Assembly (NCBI RefSeq): GCF_003576345.1
Contig: NZ_QWGB01000005.1
Span: 1,488,001-1,552,000, forward strand
Direction: 5' to 3'
Length of the DNA: 64,000 bases
DNA from: Henriciella barbarensis
GTDB taxonomy: Bacteria > Pseudomonadota > Alphaproteobacteria > Caulobacterales > Hyphomonadaceae
The notes under the pieces are model-generated. The model had not been told where the DNA came from. It searched no databases and worked only from the letters and a program-made list of their open reading frames with translations. Position 1 is the first letter of the stretch, and every line of letters begins with the position of its first letter. The translations under genes and the position numbers were made by a program. Shown here in pieces: positions 40,904 to 48,888 of the stretch.

Positions 40904-41749
40904 TCAGTCTTGTGCGACATGGAAAAGAACTGTCGCCTGGGAGATCGGCTTGATCTGTCCATCTTGTCTCGCTGTAGCGCGGATACGTATTGTTGACCGG
41001 CCGTCTGAGATCACTTCGGCTTCAAACTTGAGCGGTTTGGTCGCCAGCGCGACGCGGAGATAGTCAATCGAGGAACTTGCCATTTTGACCAGCGGGCTGC
41101 GGTGATCTTCTGCCAGTGTCAAGGCAGCTGTGGTCAGCCCGGCAGCGACGATACCGCCATGATAGGCAGGAACCGCGCGTGCGCCGATCGTGCGCTCCAA
41201 AGGAGAGATACTGAAAGGGCGGCTGAGGTGTCGTCGGGGAGGCAAACCCGCAAAGCTGGCGAAAGACTCTATTCCTCGCAGGTCAACCGGGTTTTCCAGA
41301 GGGCGAGGCAGATCCATAGCGCCGCCGCCTGGCCATGCCCCGACCATAAAGCGCGTACTTATATGTCCGATGGGACAACTGGCATCCCCTTGGTCGAGCA
41401 AGGCTGTGACGAAGGCTAGTCTGGAGGTAATCTCGGCGCGGCCCACCCTGAGGAAGACTTCCCCGGCCATTGTGGGGCGCAACTTGTCATAAGTCAGGCT
41501 GACGGTCGCCAGTGGAGAATGCTTTTCGAGAGCCGCTTGTATTGTAAGACCGGCACAATGATCTGCGATGGCGACAATCGCCCGCTCGTCGATATGTCCG
41601 GCATTGTCCTCAGCCAAAGAAGCAATCGTTGCGGGGATCCGTACCACTGCACCGTTTATGTCCAGTTTCTCGACAGTTATGCCCAGGTAGCGCATCAGAT
41701 CAGAATCGGCGTGTCCCGGGGCGACCCTCCGCAAAAGATCAGATGTCAT
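40904..41749 (-). CDS. double-hotdog thioesterase-like protein
   Basis: The 281-residue protein has two hotdog halves of PaaI/acyl-CoA-thioesterase type. The first contains ERAIVAIADHCAGLTIQAAL (catalytic Asp in the long helix region) and PLATVSLTYDKLRPT; the second contains PAYHGGIVAAGLTTAALTLAED and SIDYLRVALATKPL. It is the last gene of the leftward ligase/phosphotransferase operon, overlapping its neighbour by 4 bases. It might hydrolyse acyl-CoA intermediates or act as a binding protein. Confidence 0.8.
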   Translation of the reverse strand: MTSDLLRRVAPGHADSDLMRYLGITVEKLDINGAVVRIPATIASLAEDNAGHIDERAIVAIADHCAGLTIQAALEKHSPLATVSLTYDKLRPTMAGEVFLRVGRAEITSRLAFVTALLDQGDASCPIGHISTRFMVGAWPGGGAMDLPRPLENPVDLRGIESFASFAGLPPRRHLSRPFSISPLERTIGARAVPAYHGGIVAAGLTTAALTLAEDHRSPLVKMASSSIDYLRVALATKPLKFEAEVISDGRSTIRIRATARQDGQIKPISQATVLFHVAQD

Positions 41750-42795
41750 TGCATACCTGCCAGTCGTGTTTCATCCCAGGCGAGGTTAACATAAATATCC
41801 AAGGCCGAAGCAACTTCGTGTGCCTTGGCAGATGATGCGGTGCCGCGCAGGGCACGTCCCTTAATGCCATGAATGATCGCAGCGAACCTGAAAAGGTTGA
41901 ATGCGATATGGAACTGGAGGTCGGGAATGGATGTCCTGCCGGTGCGTTCGCAATAGGCGAGAATATAATCCGTTTCGGACGGAAGATTGAGCGCGCTCAG
42001 ATTCAATCCCTTGAGACCACCTCCCTGAATACCAGACGGAACGCGATACATCATCAGGTGAAAGGCAAAGTCAGTCACCGGGTCGCCGATGGTCGAGAGC
42101 TCCCAATCCAACACGGCGGCAACCTCCGGCCTATCATGCTTGAACATCAGATTATTGATGCGGAAGTCGCCATGAACAATGGATACGCCCGTGCTGTCAG
42201 GCGTGTTCGCGGCCAACCAGTCAGCCATCCTGTCCATGCGCTCTATACGTCCGGCCCGTTCATCGGCTCGATACTGTCTGCTCCAGCGATGGATTTGCCG
42301 AGACAAGTAATTTTCCGCCCGACCGAAATCGTTCAGGCCCACCGCTGCCGGATCGACATTGTGCAAGTCCGCGAGTGTGCGGTTCATGGCGTCAAAATAT
42401 TTCGGCCTGTTTTCGGGTCTGACGTCCGGCAGGTCAGGTTGCCACAGAATGTCGCCGTCCACGAAATCCATAACGTAGAAGTTGCGACCGATAATGGCCG
42501 GGTCTTCGCAGAGTATTCGAACTTTGGGCACTGGAACGATCTGACCATCGAGAGCGTGCATTGCGCGATATTCCCGATGAACGGCGTGCGCACCGCCTAC
42601 AATTTCCCCCGGGGGCTGGGATCTCAAGACATATTTTCGGCGAGGTGTCCGCAGGAGATAGGTTGGGTTGGACTGGCCGCCCTCAAATTTTTTTATCGTG
42701 AGTGGACCTTGAAACCCGTGAAGTGCACGTTCAAGCCATACCTGCAAATGGGTCGCGTCGATCGAGTCATCTTTTTCCTTGGGGTCGTCAGACAT
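41746..42795 (-). CDS. APH-family phosphotransferase (acyl-CoA-linked), second copy
   Basis: The 349-residue kinase is of the aminoglycoside-phosphotransferase fold as found in ACAD10/11-type and LvaA-type enzymes, not antibiotic resistance. Sequence: FEGGQSNPTYLLRTPRRKYVLRSQP (Gly-rich loop and lysine), catalytic loop SIVHGDFRINNL with Asp and Asn, and metal-binding AAVLDWELSTIGDP. LvaA in Pseudomonas putida phosphorylates 4-hydroxyacyl-CoA. It overlaps the upstream CrtC/AttH-like gene by 8 bases and the thioesterase by 4. It is related to but distinct from the phosphotransferase at 44272. Confidence 0.88.
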   Translation of the reverse strand: MSDDPKEKDDSIDATHLQVWLERALHGFQGPLTIKKFEGGQSNPTYLLRTPRRKYVLRSQPPGEIVGGAHAVHREYRAMHALDGQIVPVPKVRILCEDPAIIGRNFYVMDFVDGDILWQPDLPDVRPENRPKYFDAMNRTLADLHNVDPAAVGLNDFGRAENYLSRQIHRWSRQYRADERAGRIERMDRMADWLAANTPDSTGVSIVHGDFRINNLMFKHDRPEVAAVLDWELSTIGDPVTDFAFHLMMYRVPSGIQGGGLKGLNLSALNLPSETDYILAYCERTGRTSIPDLQFHIAFNLFRFAAIIHGIKGRALRGTASSAKAHEVASALDIYVNLAWDETRLAGMQ

Positions 42796-43831
42796 CTAAA
42801 GAATACGTGGTCAGGGAAATTGGACGGTCACCGACCATAAGGTCGAGGAATTCGGACATGCCGGTTGTCTGACGACCCTCGCACTTGAACTGCGTCATCG
42901 CCTTGATGATGCGCACGCGAGTTTCCGTGCCATCTTCTGCAATACGCCGGTGCTGTAGTGGAATTGCGGTCACGACCTCCCCTGAGACTGTTGTCGTCCC
43001 CTCCGCGGTCTCGAGGTCGAGCATTATGGACCGTTGAACGAACTCGTCATCATAGGTGACGTTGAGCCTCGCATCGGTCAAAGGGATCAGGCGCTCACCG
43101 CGCCAGATATGCCCGACGACCTCAGGCTGCTGGTCGGGGCGACCCATGAGCGCCAGAAGCACACCGAAATCCGGTCCGAATGTGATCGGCAGCCATTTGT
43201 GCCAATAGAGGTTACCCCAGTGCCGCGGTCCCCAGGACTTGTCGCGAAACCCGTGACCGTCGAACGGATATATTTCACCGTCGATACGCATCTCACCGGT
43301 TACTGAGAGATGTTGCTCCATATGTCCGCGGTATGCAGCCAGTTCAGGATCGAGCTGCCAGGGTGAGCCGTCTCGATTGACGATTTCGCCGCCATGCATC
43401 GGGGAAACGCCGCTCAGCGTGAAGCGCATGGAGGCGTCCGCACGCGGGCTTTGCTTGAAGGCTTCCCGGGCGTTTTGCAGATCCATCGGGTCGTCCAGCA
43501 GGATGACCGGGCCCTCATACGAGACTTCCAGTGTCTTGAACGGTTCAGCGACCTGAACTCGTAACCCGCCCGCATTGAGCTCACTATTGTCCTGAATTTC
43601 AGGTCTGACGAACCAGAATGCGACCCGGCCATCAGGCAGGTACATGCACACCGAGACTTCGGCATAGCCTTCGTTGGGACGATTGCCAATGCGCAGCCAC
43701 GCGCCAAGAGACGTTCGGCTATCGAACATGTCGATATAGACGCTTTCATTATAGTTCGATGCTGCTTCTGGCTCGTGAAGGAAGTCATCCTTCGGATCGA
43801 GCTTCACTACCATTCCTTCTGGCACGATCAT
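42788..43831 (-). CDS. CrtC/AttH-like (DUF7064-type) protein
   Basis: The preferred ATG is 43831 (CAGGAGA upstream), 347 residues; the longer frame to 43930 runs into the previous gene. Two lipocalin-like halves resemble CrtC/AttH hydratase-type proteins: the first contains NESVYIDMFDSRTSLGAWLRIG and FWFVRPE, the second WQLDPELAAYRGHMEQHLSVTGEM and DGHGFRDKSWGPRHWGNLYW, the GxRDxSWGxR motif typical of this group. Proteins like this are often found beside ACAD10-type phosphotransferases. Role in the pathway unproven; it may bind or convert a lipophilic intermediate. Confidence 0.7.
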   Translation of the reverse strand: MIVPEGMVVKLDPKDDFLHEPEAASNYNESVYIDMFDSRTSLGAWLRIGNRPNEGYAEVSVCMYLPDGRVAFWFVRPEIQDNSELNAGGLRVQVAEPFKTLEVSYEGPVILLDDPMDLQNAREAFKQSPRADASMRFTLSGVSPMHGGEIVNRDGSPWQLDPELAAYRGHMEQHLSVTGEMRIDGEIYPFDGHGFRDKSWGPRHWGNLYWHKWLPITFGPDFGVLLALMGRPDQQPEVVGHIWRGERLIPLTDARLNVTYDDEFVQRSIMLDLETAEGTTTVSGEVVTAIPLQHRRIAEDGTETRVRIIKAMTQFKCEGRQTTGMSEFLDLMVGDRPISLTTYSLDV

Positions 43832-43907
43832 GGCAGTCTCCTGATTCTCGATATATTGAACGGGTGATTGCGTGGGTTCTGTCCCCGGGTCGGGAACAAA
43901 CAGCCAA

Positions 43908-44279
43908 TCAGATGCCCCGTTCGCGCCCATAGGCTTCGTAAGTCGGTTGCTCTATTGCAAGGCGATCAAGGGTCGTGGCGCTCAGGTGAGCCATCAGATC
44001 CTGCGAATTTTCGTTTAGTTCGCCGCGATTGATGCGGCGGCAGAGCTCGGCGTTCAGCTCGTCAATGTTGCCCTCGACGCCGAGCAATTGACGAAGCCTG
44101 GCATGTTCGCCCAACGCCGCTTCGTCTCCAGATACTGTCTCGCGCGCCAGACTATCGAGAAGATTGCTGGCGACCAGAGTAAGAAAGGCGTGCCGTCCAT
44201 CCAGTTCGGGACGCAGTTCCTCTTTCAGATAGTGCGAGACGACGCCGATCAGCTCAGAGATTTTGGAACGGTTATTCAT
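43908..44279 (-). CDS. DUF6285-like small partner of phosphotransferase (LvaB-like)
   Basis: The 123-residue helical protein begins SELIGVVSHYLKEELRPELDGRHAFLTLVASNLLDSLARE and continues with acidic helices (DEAALGEHARLRQLL, LCRRINRGELNENSQDLMAHL). This matches a small family encoded next to APH-type kinases of acyl-CoA metabolism. In levulinate catabolism the equivalent small protein LvaB is required with LvaA for phosphorylation of 4-hydroxyvaleryl-CoA. Overlaps the phosphotransferase gene by 8 bases. Identification as a LvaB-like partner rests on pattern and position. Confidence 0.7.
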   Translation of the reverse strand: MNNRSKISELIGVVSHYLKEELRPELDGRHAFLTLVASNLLDSLARETVSGDEAALGEHARLRQLLGVEGNIDELNAELCRRINRGELNENSQDLMAHLSATTLDRLAIEQPTYEAYGRERGI

Positions 44280-45255
44280 GGGGCCTCATCAGTCGAATGA
44301 GATCAATCTCGGTTTCCGTTGTTCGCCGACCGATTGCGGCCTTTTCAAGCGCCTGGGTATCGCGTCCTTCAATAGCCAGATCGACAGTCGTCACGCCCCA
44401 GTCCAGAATGCCATAGGCTTCCCAGAACCGCGTACGGGCCGCATCAAATTTGCCGCCAGCGTCTTCATACGCTGTGATGAAATCCGCAAGTGAACCAAAG
44501 CCGCCCACAGGCAAATCAATTTCGCCAAAGCGCCACGATCCAACACAAAGCCAGCCAACATCGAACATTGGATCACCGATGAAGGCGCGCTCCCAGTCGA
44601 GAACGGCCGCGATTCCGTTTTCATCGACAATCAGATTGCCATTGCGGAAATCGCCGTGAACAAGATAGGGATCCGGCTCGCTCGCCGGGAGGTGGCGTTG
44701 AAGCCATGAAAATGCGAGATCAAAGACCGGGCGTGGTCGCTGCTGACGTCGATACTGGTCATGCAAATTCTCGAGCTTTTCTCTCGCGCTGATGCGCGGA
44801 AGCACTGGCAAGCTTGATATCGGCACGTCGTGCAGTGTGGCGAGATGACGCCCACACTGGCCAACCAGTTTCGCCCTTGCTCTTTCGAGGCTAGGCTTTT
44901 TCAGCACGCGCCGGGGCACTGTCTCACCATCCACACAAGACATCAGGAAGCCGTCGCCTAGATTGTCGCTGTCATTGAGGACGGCGATGACTTCGGGTCC
45001 GGGCACGCCATGGCTGCGGGCAGTCTCACTGATACTTGCCTGCGCTGCCAGGCTGATCGTCCCCAGTCGCGGCTCGCTATTTAGCGGCGCCCGGCGCAAG
45101 ATCAGCCGGTCTAATGGCGGCGGGGCAGTTGTCTCTATTCGCCAGGTCTCCTGCATCGCTCCGCCGGTGAGCCGCTGCATGCCGCAAACGTTCTCTATGT
45201 CCAATCCGCGCCGGCGAAGTGCGGAAAGCACCTGATTACCAATTTCCGCGTTCAC
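44272..45255 (-). CDS. APH-family phosphotransferase (LvaA-like), first copy
   Basis: The preferred start is GTG 45255, overlapping the ligase stop (GTGA), giving 327 residues; the longer frame to 45465 is a read-through of the ligase 3' region and is rejected. Motifs: LTGGAMQETWRIE (nucleotide loop), LILRRAP, catalytic loop YLVHGDFRNGNLIVDENG, and AAVLDWERAFIGDP. Such kinases phosphorylate hydroxyl groups of acyl-CoA (LvaA, human ACAD10/11). Immediate partners here are an acyl-CoA ligase upstream and a DUF6285-like protein downstream, exactly as in the levulinate pathway, though no ACAD domain is fused. Confidence 0.87.
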   Translation of the reverse strand: MNAEIGNQVLSALRRRGLDIENVCGMQRLTGGAMQETWRIETTAPPPLDRLILRRAPLNSEPRLGTISLAAQASISETARSHGVPGPEVIAVLNDSDNLGDGFLMSCVDGETVPRRVLKKPSLERARAKLVGQCGRHLATLHDVPISSLPVLPRISAREKLENLHDQYRRQQRPRPVFDLAFSWLQRHLPASEPDPYLVHGDFRNGNLIVDENGIAAVLDWERAFIGDPMFDVGWLCVGSWRFGEIDLPVGGFGSLADFITAYEDAGGKFDAARTRFWEAYGILDWGVTTVDLAIEGRDTQALEKAAIGRRTTETEIDLIRLMRPHE

Positions 45256-46826
45256 GATGACTGGGTTTCCGGCTGCATGCTCGTTTCCCGCAGAACACGT
45301 TTGAGGACCTTGCCCGTCGCATTGCGAGGCAATGCATCTGTAAAGGCAACGCTGCGCGGGCACTTGTAGCGCGCCAGCCGCGCCTGCAGGAATTCGATCA
45401 ATGTGTCGGCATTCTGCGGTGCATCCGGTGTCGAGACAACGACGGCCCTGACCGCTTCGCCCCATTTCGGGTCTGGAATGCCGATCACGGCGCAGTCGGC
45501 CACTTCAGGATGTGTCATGAGCACGTTTTCGATTTCGGCAGGATAAATGTTTTCGCCGCCTGAAATGACCATGTCGCGCAGACGGTCGCGAATTGTCAGA
45601 TAGCCATTGGAGTCAATCGATCCGACGTCTCCTGTATGGTACCAACCCTGTTGAAGCACTTCCGCCGTCTGCTCCGGGCGGCCCCAATAGCCCTTCATTA
45701 TCGTTGCGGACTTGATCAGGACTTCGCCGGGCTCATCGGTGTCCGCTTCGCTGCCATCGGGCCGCACGACGCGCAGCTCTATGCCATGCATTGGTCGGCC
45801 ACATGTGTTGACGCGTGCCGGGTCGCGATGGTCAGGCCCTGTCAGAACAGTGCCTGCCGTAAAGGTCTCGGACATGCCGAAGAGCTGGACGAAATCAGCT
45901 CTAAATGCCTTCAGGGCCTGCTGCAGGACGTCCGGTGAAATGGCGGACCCGCCATAAATAATTGTGTCCAGTGCCGGAAAACGATCCGCACTGAAATCGG
46001 GATGTTCAATAACCATCCTCAGCAGAGCTGGCACAAAACCTATCTTGGTTGCTCTGTGTTCTGACGCAGCCTGCATCAGAACATCAATGTTGGTGTCCTT
46101 CAAAATGAAGCTGGCGGCTCCCGCAAACAGGGCATAGCTGGCTGTGAGCAACGCTCCGGCATGAAAGAGGGGTAGTGCGACAAGCAAGCGGTCTTCATCG
46201 CTCCAATCCCCTACGAGGCCATGGCGCACCTGCTCGGCGGCCGCCAGAACACTGGCATGAGTTAACTGGACGCCTTTTGGTGTACCGGTCGTGCCGGACG
46301 AATAGATCTGCAAGAGTACATCAGACGATGCGGGTGTGCCTGCAAGGCTGTCCGAGGATCGATTGTCGCGCCAGGTTGGATAGTGCGTACAATCGCTGCG
46401 CTCAGCTCCGTCGAGTACGAAGAGCCGGATTTCATAGTCGAGGTCGCTAAGTAGCTGCCGTGCGAGGTCGCAATACTCGCTGGATACGAACAGGACCCTG
46501 ATTTCAGCGTCTTTCAGGATGAATGCGATCTCGTCTGCCGATAACCGCCAATTTATTGGGGTCAGTACACATTGCGCTTGGCTGCATCCTGCGAGAAGTT
46601 CGAAATAGGCGTCAGAGTTCTTGGCCAGCAAGCCGACATGCTCACCAGGCTTGATGCCCTCTCGGTTGAGCTGAGCGCCGATGCACCGTCCAATCAGGTC
46701 CAGTTCGCTCCAGGAGAGGCTGCGGCCTGCAAATTCGACGGCGCGCGCTGTCGGGCGGTTGCTGGCATGCGAATGAATGAGATCGCTCAGGCTTTGATAG
46801 CGGGGGTGGAAGTTAGCTTCGGTCAT
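45252..46826 (-). CDS. acyl-CoA ligase (AMP-forming)
   Basis: Start at ATG 46826 (overlapping the 39-codon leader stop, ATGA), 524 residues; a frame to 46856 is possible. The ANL-family core is visible: LLQIYSSGTTGTPKGVQLTHAS (P-loop), VALPLFHAGALL, FGMSETFTAGTVL, GWYHTGDVGSIDSNGYLTIRDRL and the end RNATGKVLKRVLRE with the catalytic Lys. It activates a carboxylic acid to acyl-AMP then acyl-CoA. First enzyme gene of the operon with two phosphotransferases, suggesting that the acid activated here bears (or acquires) a hydroxyl phosphorylated later. Confidence 0.9.
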   Translation of the reverse strand: MTEANFHPRYQSLSDLIHSHASNRPTARAVEFAGRSLSWSELDLIGRCIGAQLNREGIKPGEHVGLLAKNSDAYFELLAGCSQAQCVLTPINWRLSADEIAFILKDAEIRVLFVSSEYCDLARQLLSDLDYEIRLFVLDGAERSDCTHYPTWRDNRSSDSLAGTPASSDVLLQIYSSGTTGTPKGVQLTHASVLAAAEQVRHGLVGDWSDEDRLLVALPLFHAGALLTASYALFAGAASFILKDTNIDVLMQAASEHRATKIGFVPALLRMVIEHPDFSADRFPALDTIIYGGSAISPDVLQQALKAFRADFVQLFGMSETFTAGTVLTGPDHRDPARVNTCGRPMHGIELRVVRPDGSEADTDEPGEVLIKSATIMKGYWGRPEQTAEVLQQGWYHTGDVGSIDSNGYLTIRDRLRDMVISGGENIYPAEIENVLMTHPEVADCAVIGIPDPKWGEAVRAVVVSTPDAPQNADTLIEFLQARLARYKCPRSVAFTDALPRNATGKVLKRVLRETSMQPETQSS

Positions 46827-46942
46827 CTGGAAATCTCCGCACATGAGCGAGACCACCGCATGCCAGCGCCAAACACCTGCAATAAGTCGGGGTGTCGCGC
46901 ATTCTTCAGCAAGTTTTGCTGAACGGTTTCGCTAAAGGGCAT
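46823..46942 (-). CDS. 39-codon leader ORF coupled to the acyl-CoA ligase
   Basis: An ATG at 46942 with CAGGAG at good spacing opens a 39-residue frame (MPFSETVQQNLLKNARHPDL, then LQVFGAGMRW) whose stop overlaps the ligase ATG (ATGA). The frame may be a real small protein or a translational leader controlling ligase expression. No family recognised, no signal peptide. Confidence 0.45.
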   Translation of the reverse strand: MPFSETVQQNLLKNARHPDLLQVFGAGMRWSRSCAEISR

Positions 46943-46997
46943 CGTGCAACTCCTGAACTTTCCTGGTACCTGATTAGGCATTGAGAGCCTGCTGTGA

Positions 46998-47016
46998 TGT
47001 CCCGGCAAATGGGACA
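46998..47016. promoter_or_regulatory. TGTCCC-N7-GGGACA dyad before ligase operon
   Basis: A perfect 6-base inverted repeat with a 7-base spacer lies 56 bases upstream of the 39-codon leader. Placement suits an operator of the TetR-type regulator encoded just upstream. Confidence 0.45.
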
Positions 47017-47061
47017 CGGATGCTCTGATGAGCAATTGCGTGTCCATGGCGCGACGTGGAT

Positions 47062-47721
47062 TCAGCTAGTCTGCAAGGCCGCCTGATGGAGGAGCCCTTC
47101 GAATTCCTCGACCGGCAGATTTAGGCCACATGCAGCCATCTGAAGTGACAGAGCATGCATATCCTTCAGGTCTTCATCCTTGTAATGCAACGTCCAGTTC
47201 AGGGACGCGATCAGCATTCGCCGGGTAGGTTCAGGGTCTGCCCGCAGCAGCTTTTCGACCTTCAGAGCAGAAAGGACGCCCAGCCATCTTTCGCGATACC
47301 AATTATTTATCTGCTTCAGCTCGGCACGCGCCTCTGTGGGGAGCCGGCGCCATTCCTGCACGGCAACCTTATGGGTGTGGCGTTGGTCATGAAGTGCTTT
47401 CAGATGACCAAGGATCAAGGCATGATACTTCTCAACTGGCTGTGTCTTGCCGACCAATTCCACGTCAGCCGTCTGGTGCCCCAGTTGTAATCCTTCGCGG
47501 ATAATCCGGGTCAGCAATTCTTCCTTGGTTGCGAAATGGTAGAAAATACTCCCCGAAGTCATTCCGGAATTTGCCGCAATGTCGCGAACCGTCGTTGCGT
47601 CGAAACCATTCTCGTAGAAACTCAGCGCCGCTTGGAGGACGATCGTGTCACGGCGACTTTTTCGCCCCTGACGCGTTGCGGTGCTCTTAGCGGAGGTAGA
47701 GCGTTTTGCTTTGATAGGCAT
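47062..47721 (-). CDS. TetR-family regulator
   Basis: The 219-residue protein has a basic N-terminal tail, then a TetR helix-turn-helix (IVLQAALSFYENGFDATTVRDIAANSGMTSGSIFYHFATKEEL in pieces), followed by an all-helical ligand domain with the AcrR-type layout. In acyl-CoA gene clusters such proteins usually bind acyl-CoA. It lies between the LuxR-type gene (upstream, 4 bases) and the ligase operon on the same strand. Candidate operators are the dyads at 46998-47016 and 48665-48678. Confidence 0.88.
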   Translation of the reverse strand: MPIKAKRSTSAKSTATRQGRKSRRDTIVLQAALSFYENGFDATTVRDIAANSGMTSGSIFYHFATKEELLTRIIREGLQLGHQTADVELVGKTQPVEKYHALILGHLKALHDQRHTHKVAVQEWRRLPTEARAELKQINNWYRERWLGVLSALKVEKLLRADPEPTRRMLIASLNWTLHYKDEDLKDMHALSLQMAACGLNLPVEEFEGLLHQAALQTS

Positions 47722-47725
47722 CTGA

Positions 47726-48568
47726 CTACTGAACGCTCATCAGCGTCTTCGTCTTTCGCTGGGCCCAAAGGTCCAGATACCAGAGCAGTAATTCTCGCTG
47801 GCTCCCGATTTTGAGCCGGTTGTATGCGCGCTTGCGATAGGTCATGGCACTTTCTTCACCGATACCAAGATCAAGAGCGATGCCAAGCGACGTCATCCCG
47901 TAGAGAATACGGGCACACACCTCCGCTTCGCGGCGCGCCAGCTGTGGTGCGCCAAGCGCCAGGCAGTTCTGGATTGCAGGTAGTGATGTCAGCGCAGACC
48001 GTTCCTCCTCTGCAGATTGTCTCAGTTCAGTATGCTTAATGGTCATGGCGACAATGTTGTCGGCCATGCGCTCAAGCGCGGCGAGGTCATCGGTCTTGAA
48101 GGCGCCACGGTTGAAGGTGTTTATAAGGCTGATCACGACAGTTTGCGCTGAATTGCGGGCAGACAGCACGACGCGCTCTCGCACGCCATGCGGTCGATAG
48201 ACCTGTTCACGCATCTGTTCATCGTCGATCTCGTCAATTTCCATGTGCGCCATGAAAGGGCGGCAATCAGGTGCACTCGTCCAGACGGGTGACAACCCGG
48301 GATCGAAACGCCAGAAATTCTTCGACGAATACAGGCATGACTGGTTCTTGGCTCGATGACCAGAATTGGGACCGCCGCTCCCAATGACGGTGCATTGGTC
48401 ATCGGAAATTGCGTAAATGGCAAAATGTTCCGCAGAGCATAGCGACGTCATGTAGCGCATGAAGGCCGGATCGAACGTCTCGTTGCCTATGCGATCAACA
48501 ACCTTGCCTAATCCTTCATAAGCGCGCGAGCGACCGAAAATAGGTCCATCGACATGTGTTATTTGCAT
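47726..48568 (-). CDS. LuxR-family regulator with N-terminal sensor domain
   Basis: Start at ATG 48568 (GGGAGGAAAAA upstream) gives 280 residues; the extension to 48634 lacks this. The first 190 residues form an autoinducer-/GAF-like alpha-beta sensor region (FAIYAISDDQCTVIGSGGPN, VVISLINTFNRGAFKTDDLAALERMADNIV). The C-terminal helix-turn-helix is LARREAEVCARILYGMTSLGIALDL, EESAMTYRKRAYNRLKIGS. The Met-Thr-Tyr-Arg-Lys recognition helix region is slightly divergent from LuxR. Followed 4 bases later by the TetR-type gene. Confidence 0.83.
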   Translation of the reverse strand: MQITHVDGPIFGRSRAYEGLGKVVDRIGNETFDPAFMRYMTSLCSAEHFAIYAISDDQCTVIGSGGPNSGHRAKNQSCLYSSKNFWRFDPGLSPVWTSAPDCRPFMAHMEIDEIDDEQMREQVYRPHGVRERVVLSARNSAQTVVISLINTFNRGAFKTDDLAALERMADNIVAMTIKHTELRQSAEEERSALTSLPAIQNCLALGAPQLARREAEVCARILYGMTSLGIALDLGIGEESAMTYRKRAYNRLKIGSQRELLLWYLDLWAQRKTKTLMSVQ

Positions 48569-48888
48569 TTTTTCCTCCCGTTCGCGTTCTTTAGACCTCC
48601 CCGCGACCAAGGTCGGCGGGCGGCCACCGGGCACTTTGCCCAGCGAGCGATTAGTTTTAATAACACCAAGCGCTTGCTCAGTAAATCAATTCACTATTGC
48701 TGACGGGGCTTTGGAGGCTTGGGCGGTGCGGAAAAGTGCAGGAAGGACCATGATGTGAGCGGCTGACCCGCAGGGGGCGCCCGCTACGAGCGGTCTGCAG
48801 CAATGTACCGCTTGCGGGGACAGCACACCATGGCGCGGCCGCCTAAGGCTGGGAGTCAAACTAGCAACGCTGTAACCCGGGACCGCTT
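48569..48888. other. divergent promoter region between LuxR-type gene and thiolase operon
   Basis: No gene. It carries the candidate operator at 48665-48678 and presumably the promoters of both the LuxR-TetR unit and the FadA/FadB-type operon. Confidence 0.6.
48665..48678. promoter_or_regulatory. AnCAAGnnCTTGnT palindrome (TetR-type operator)
   Basis: ACCAAGCGCTTGCT matches exactly the 14-base consensus AnCAAGnnCTTGnT reported for KstR2, an acyl-CoA-responsive TetR regulator of sterol-ring catabolism in mycobacteria. The site lies 97 bases from the LuxR-type start and 211 from the thiolase start. The local TetR protein (47062-47721) is the natural candidate. Confidence 0.55.

Noticed and set aside
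41869-42840. 323-codon plus-strand frame opposite the second phosphotransferase
   Set aside because: Antisense to a gene with all kinase motifs; no recognisable domain.
41746-45255. Aminoglycoside resistance genes
   Set aside because: The APH fold is present, but the context (ligase, DUF6285-like, dehydrogenases) and lack of drug-specific features point to acyl-CoA kinases.
45256-45465. 70-codon N-terminal extension of the first phosphotransferase
   Set aside because: Overlaps the ligase 3' end; the GTG at 45255 gives the usual coupled start.
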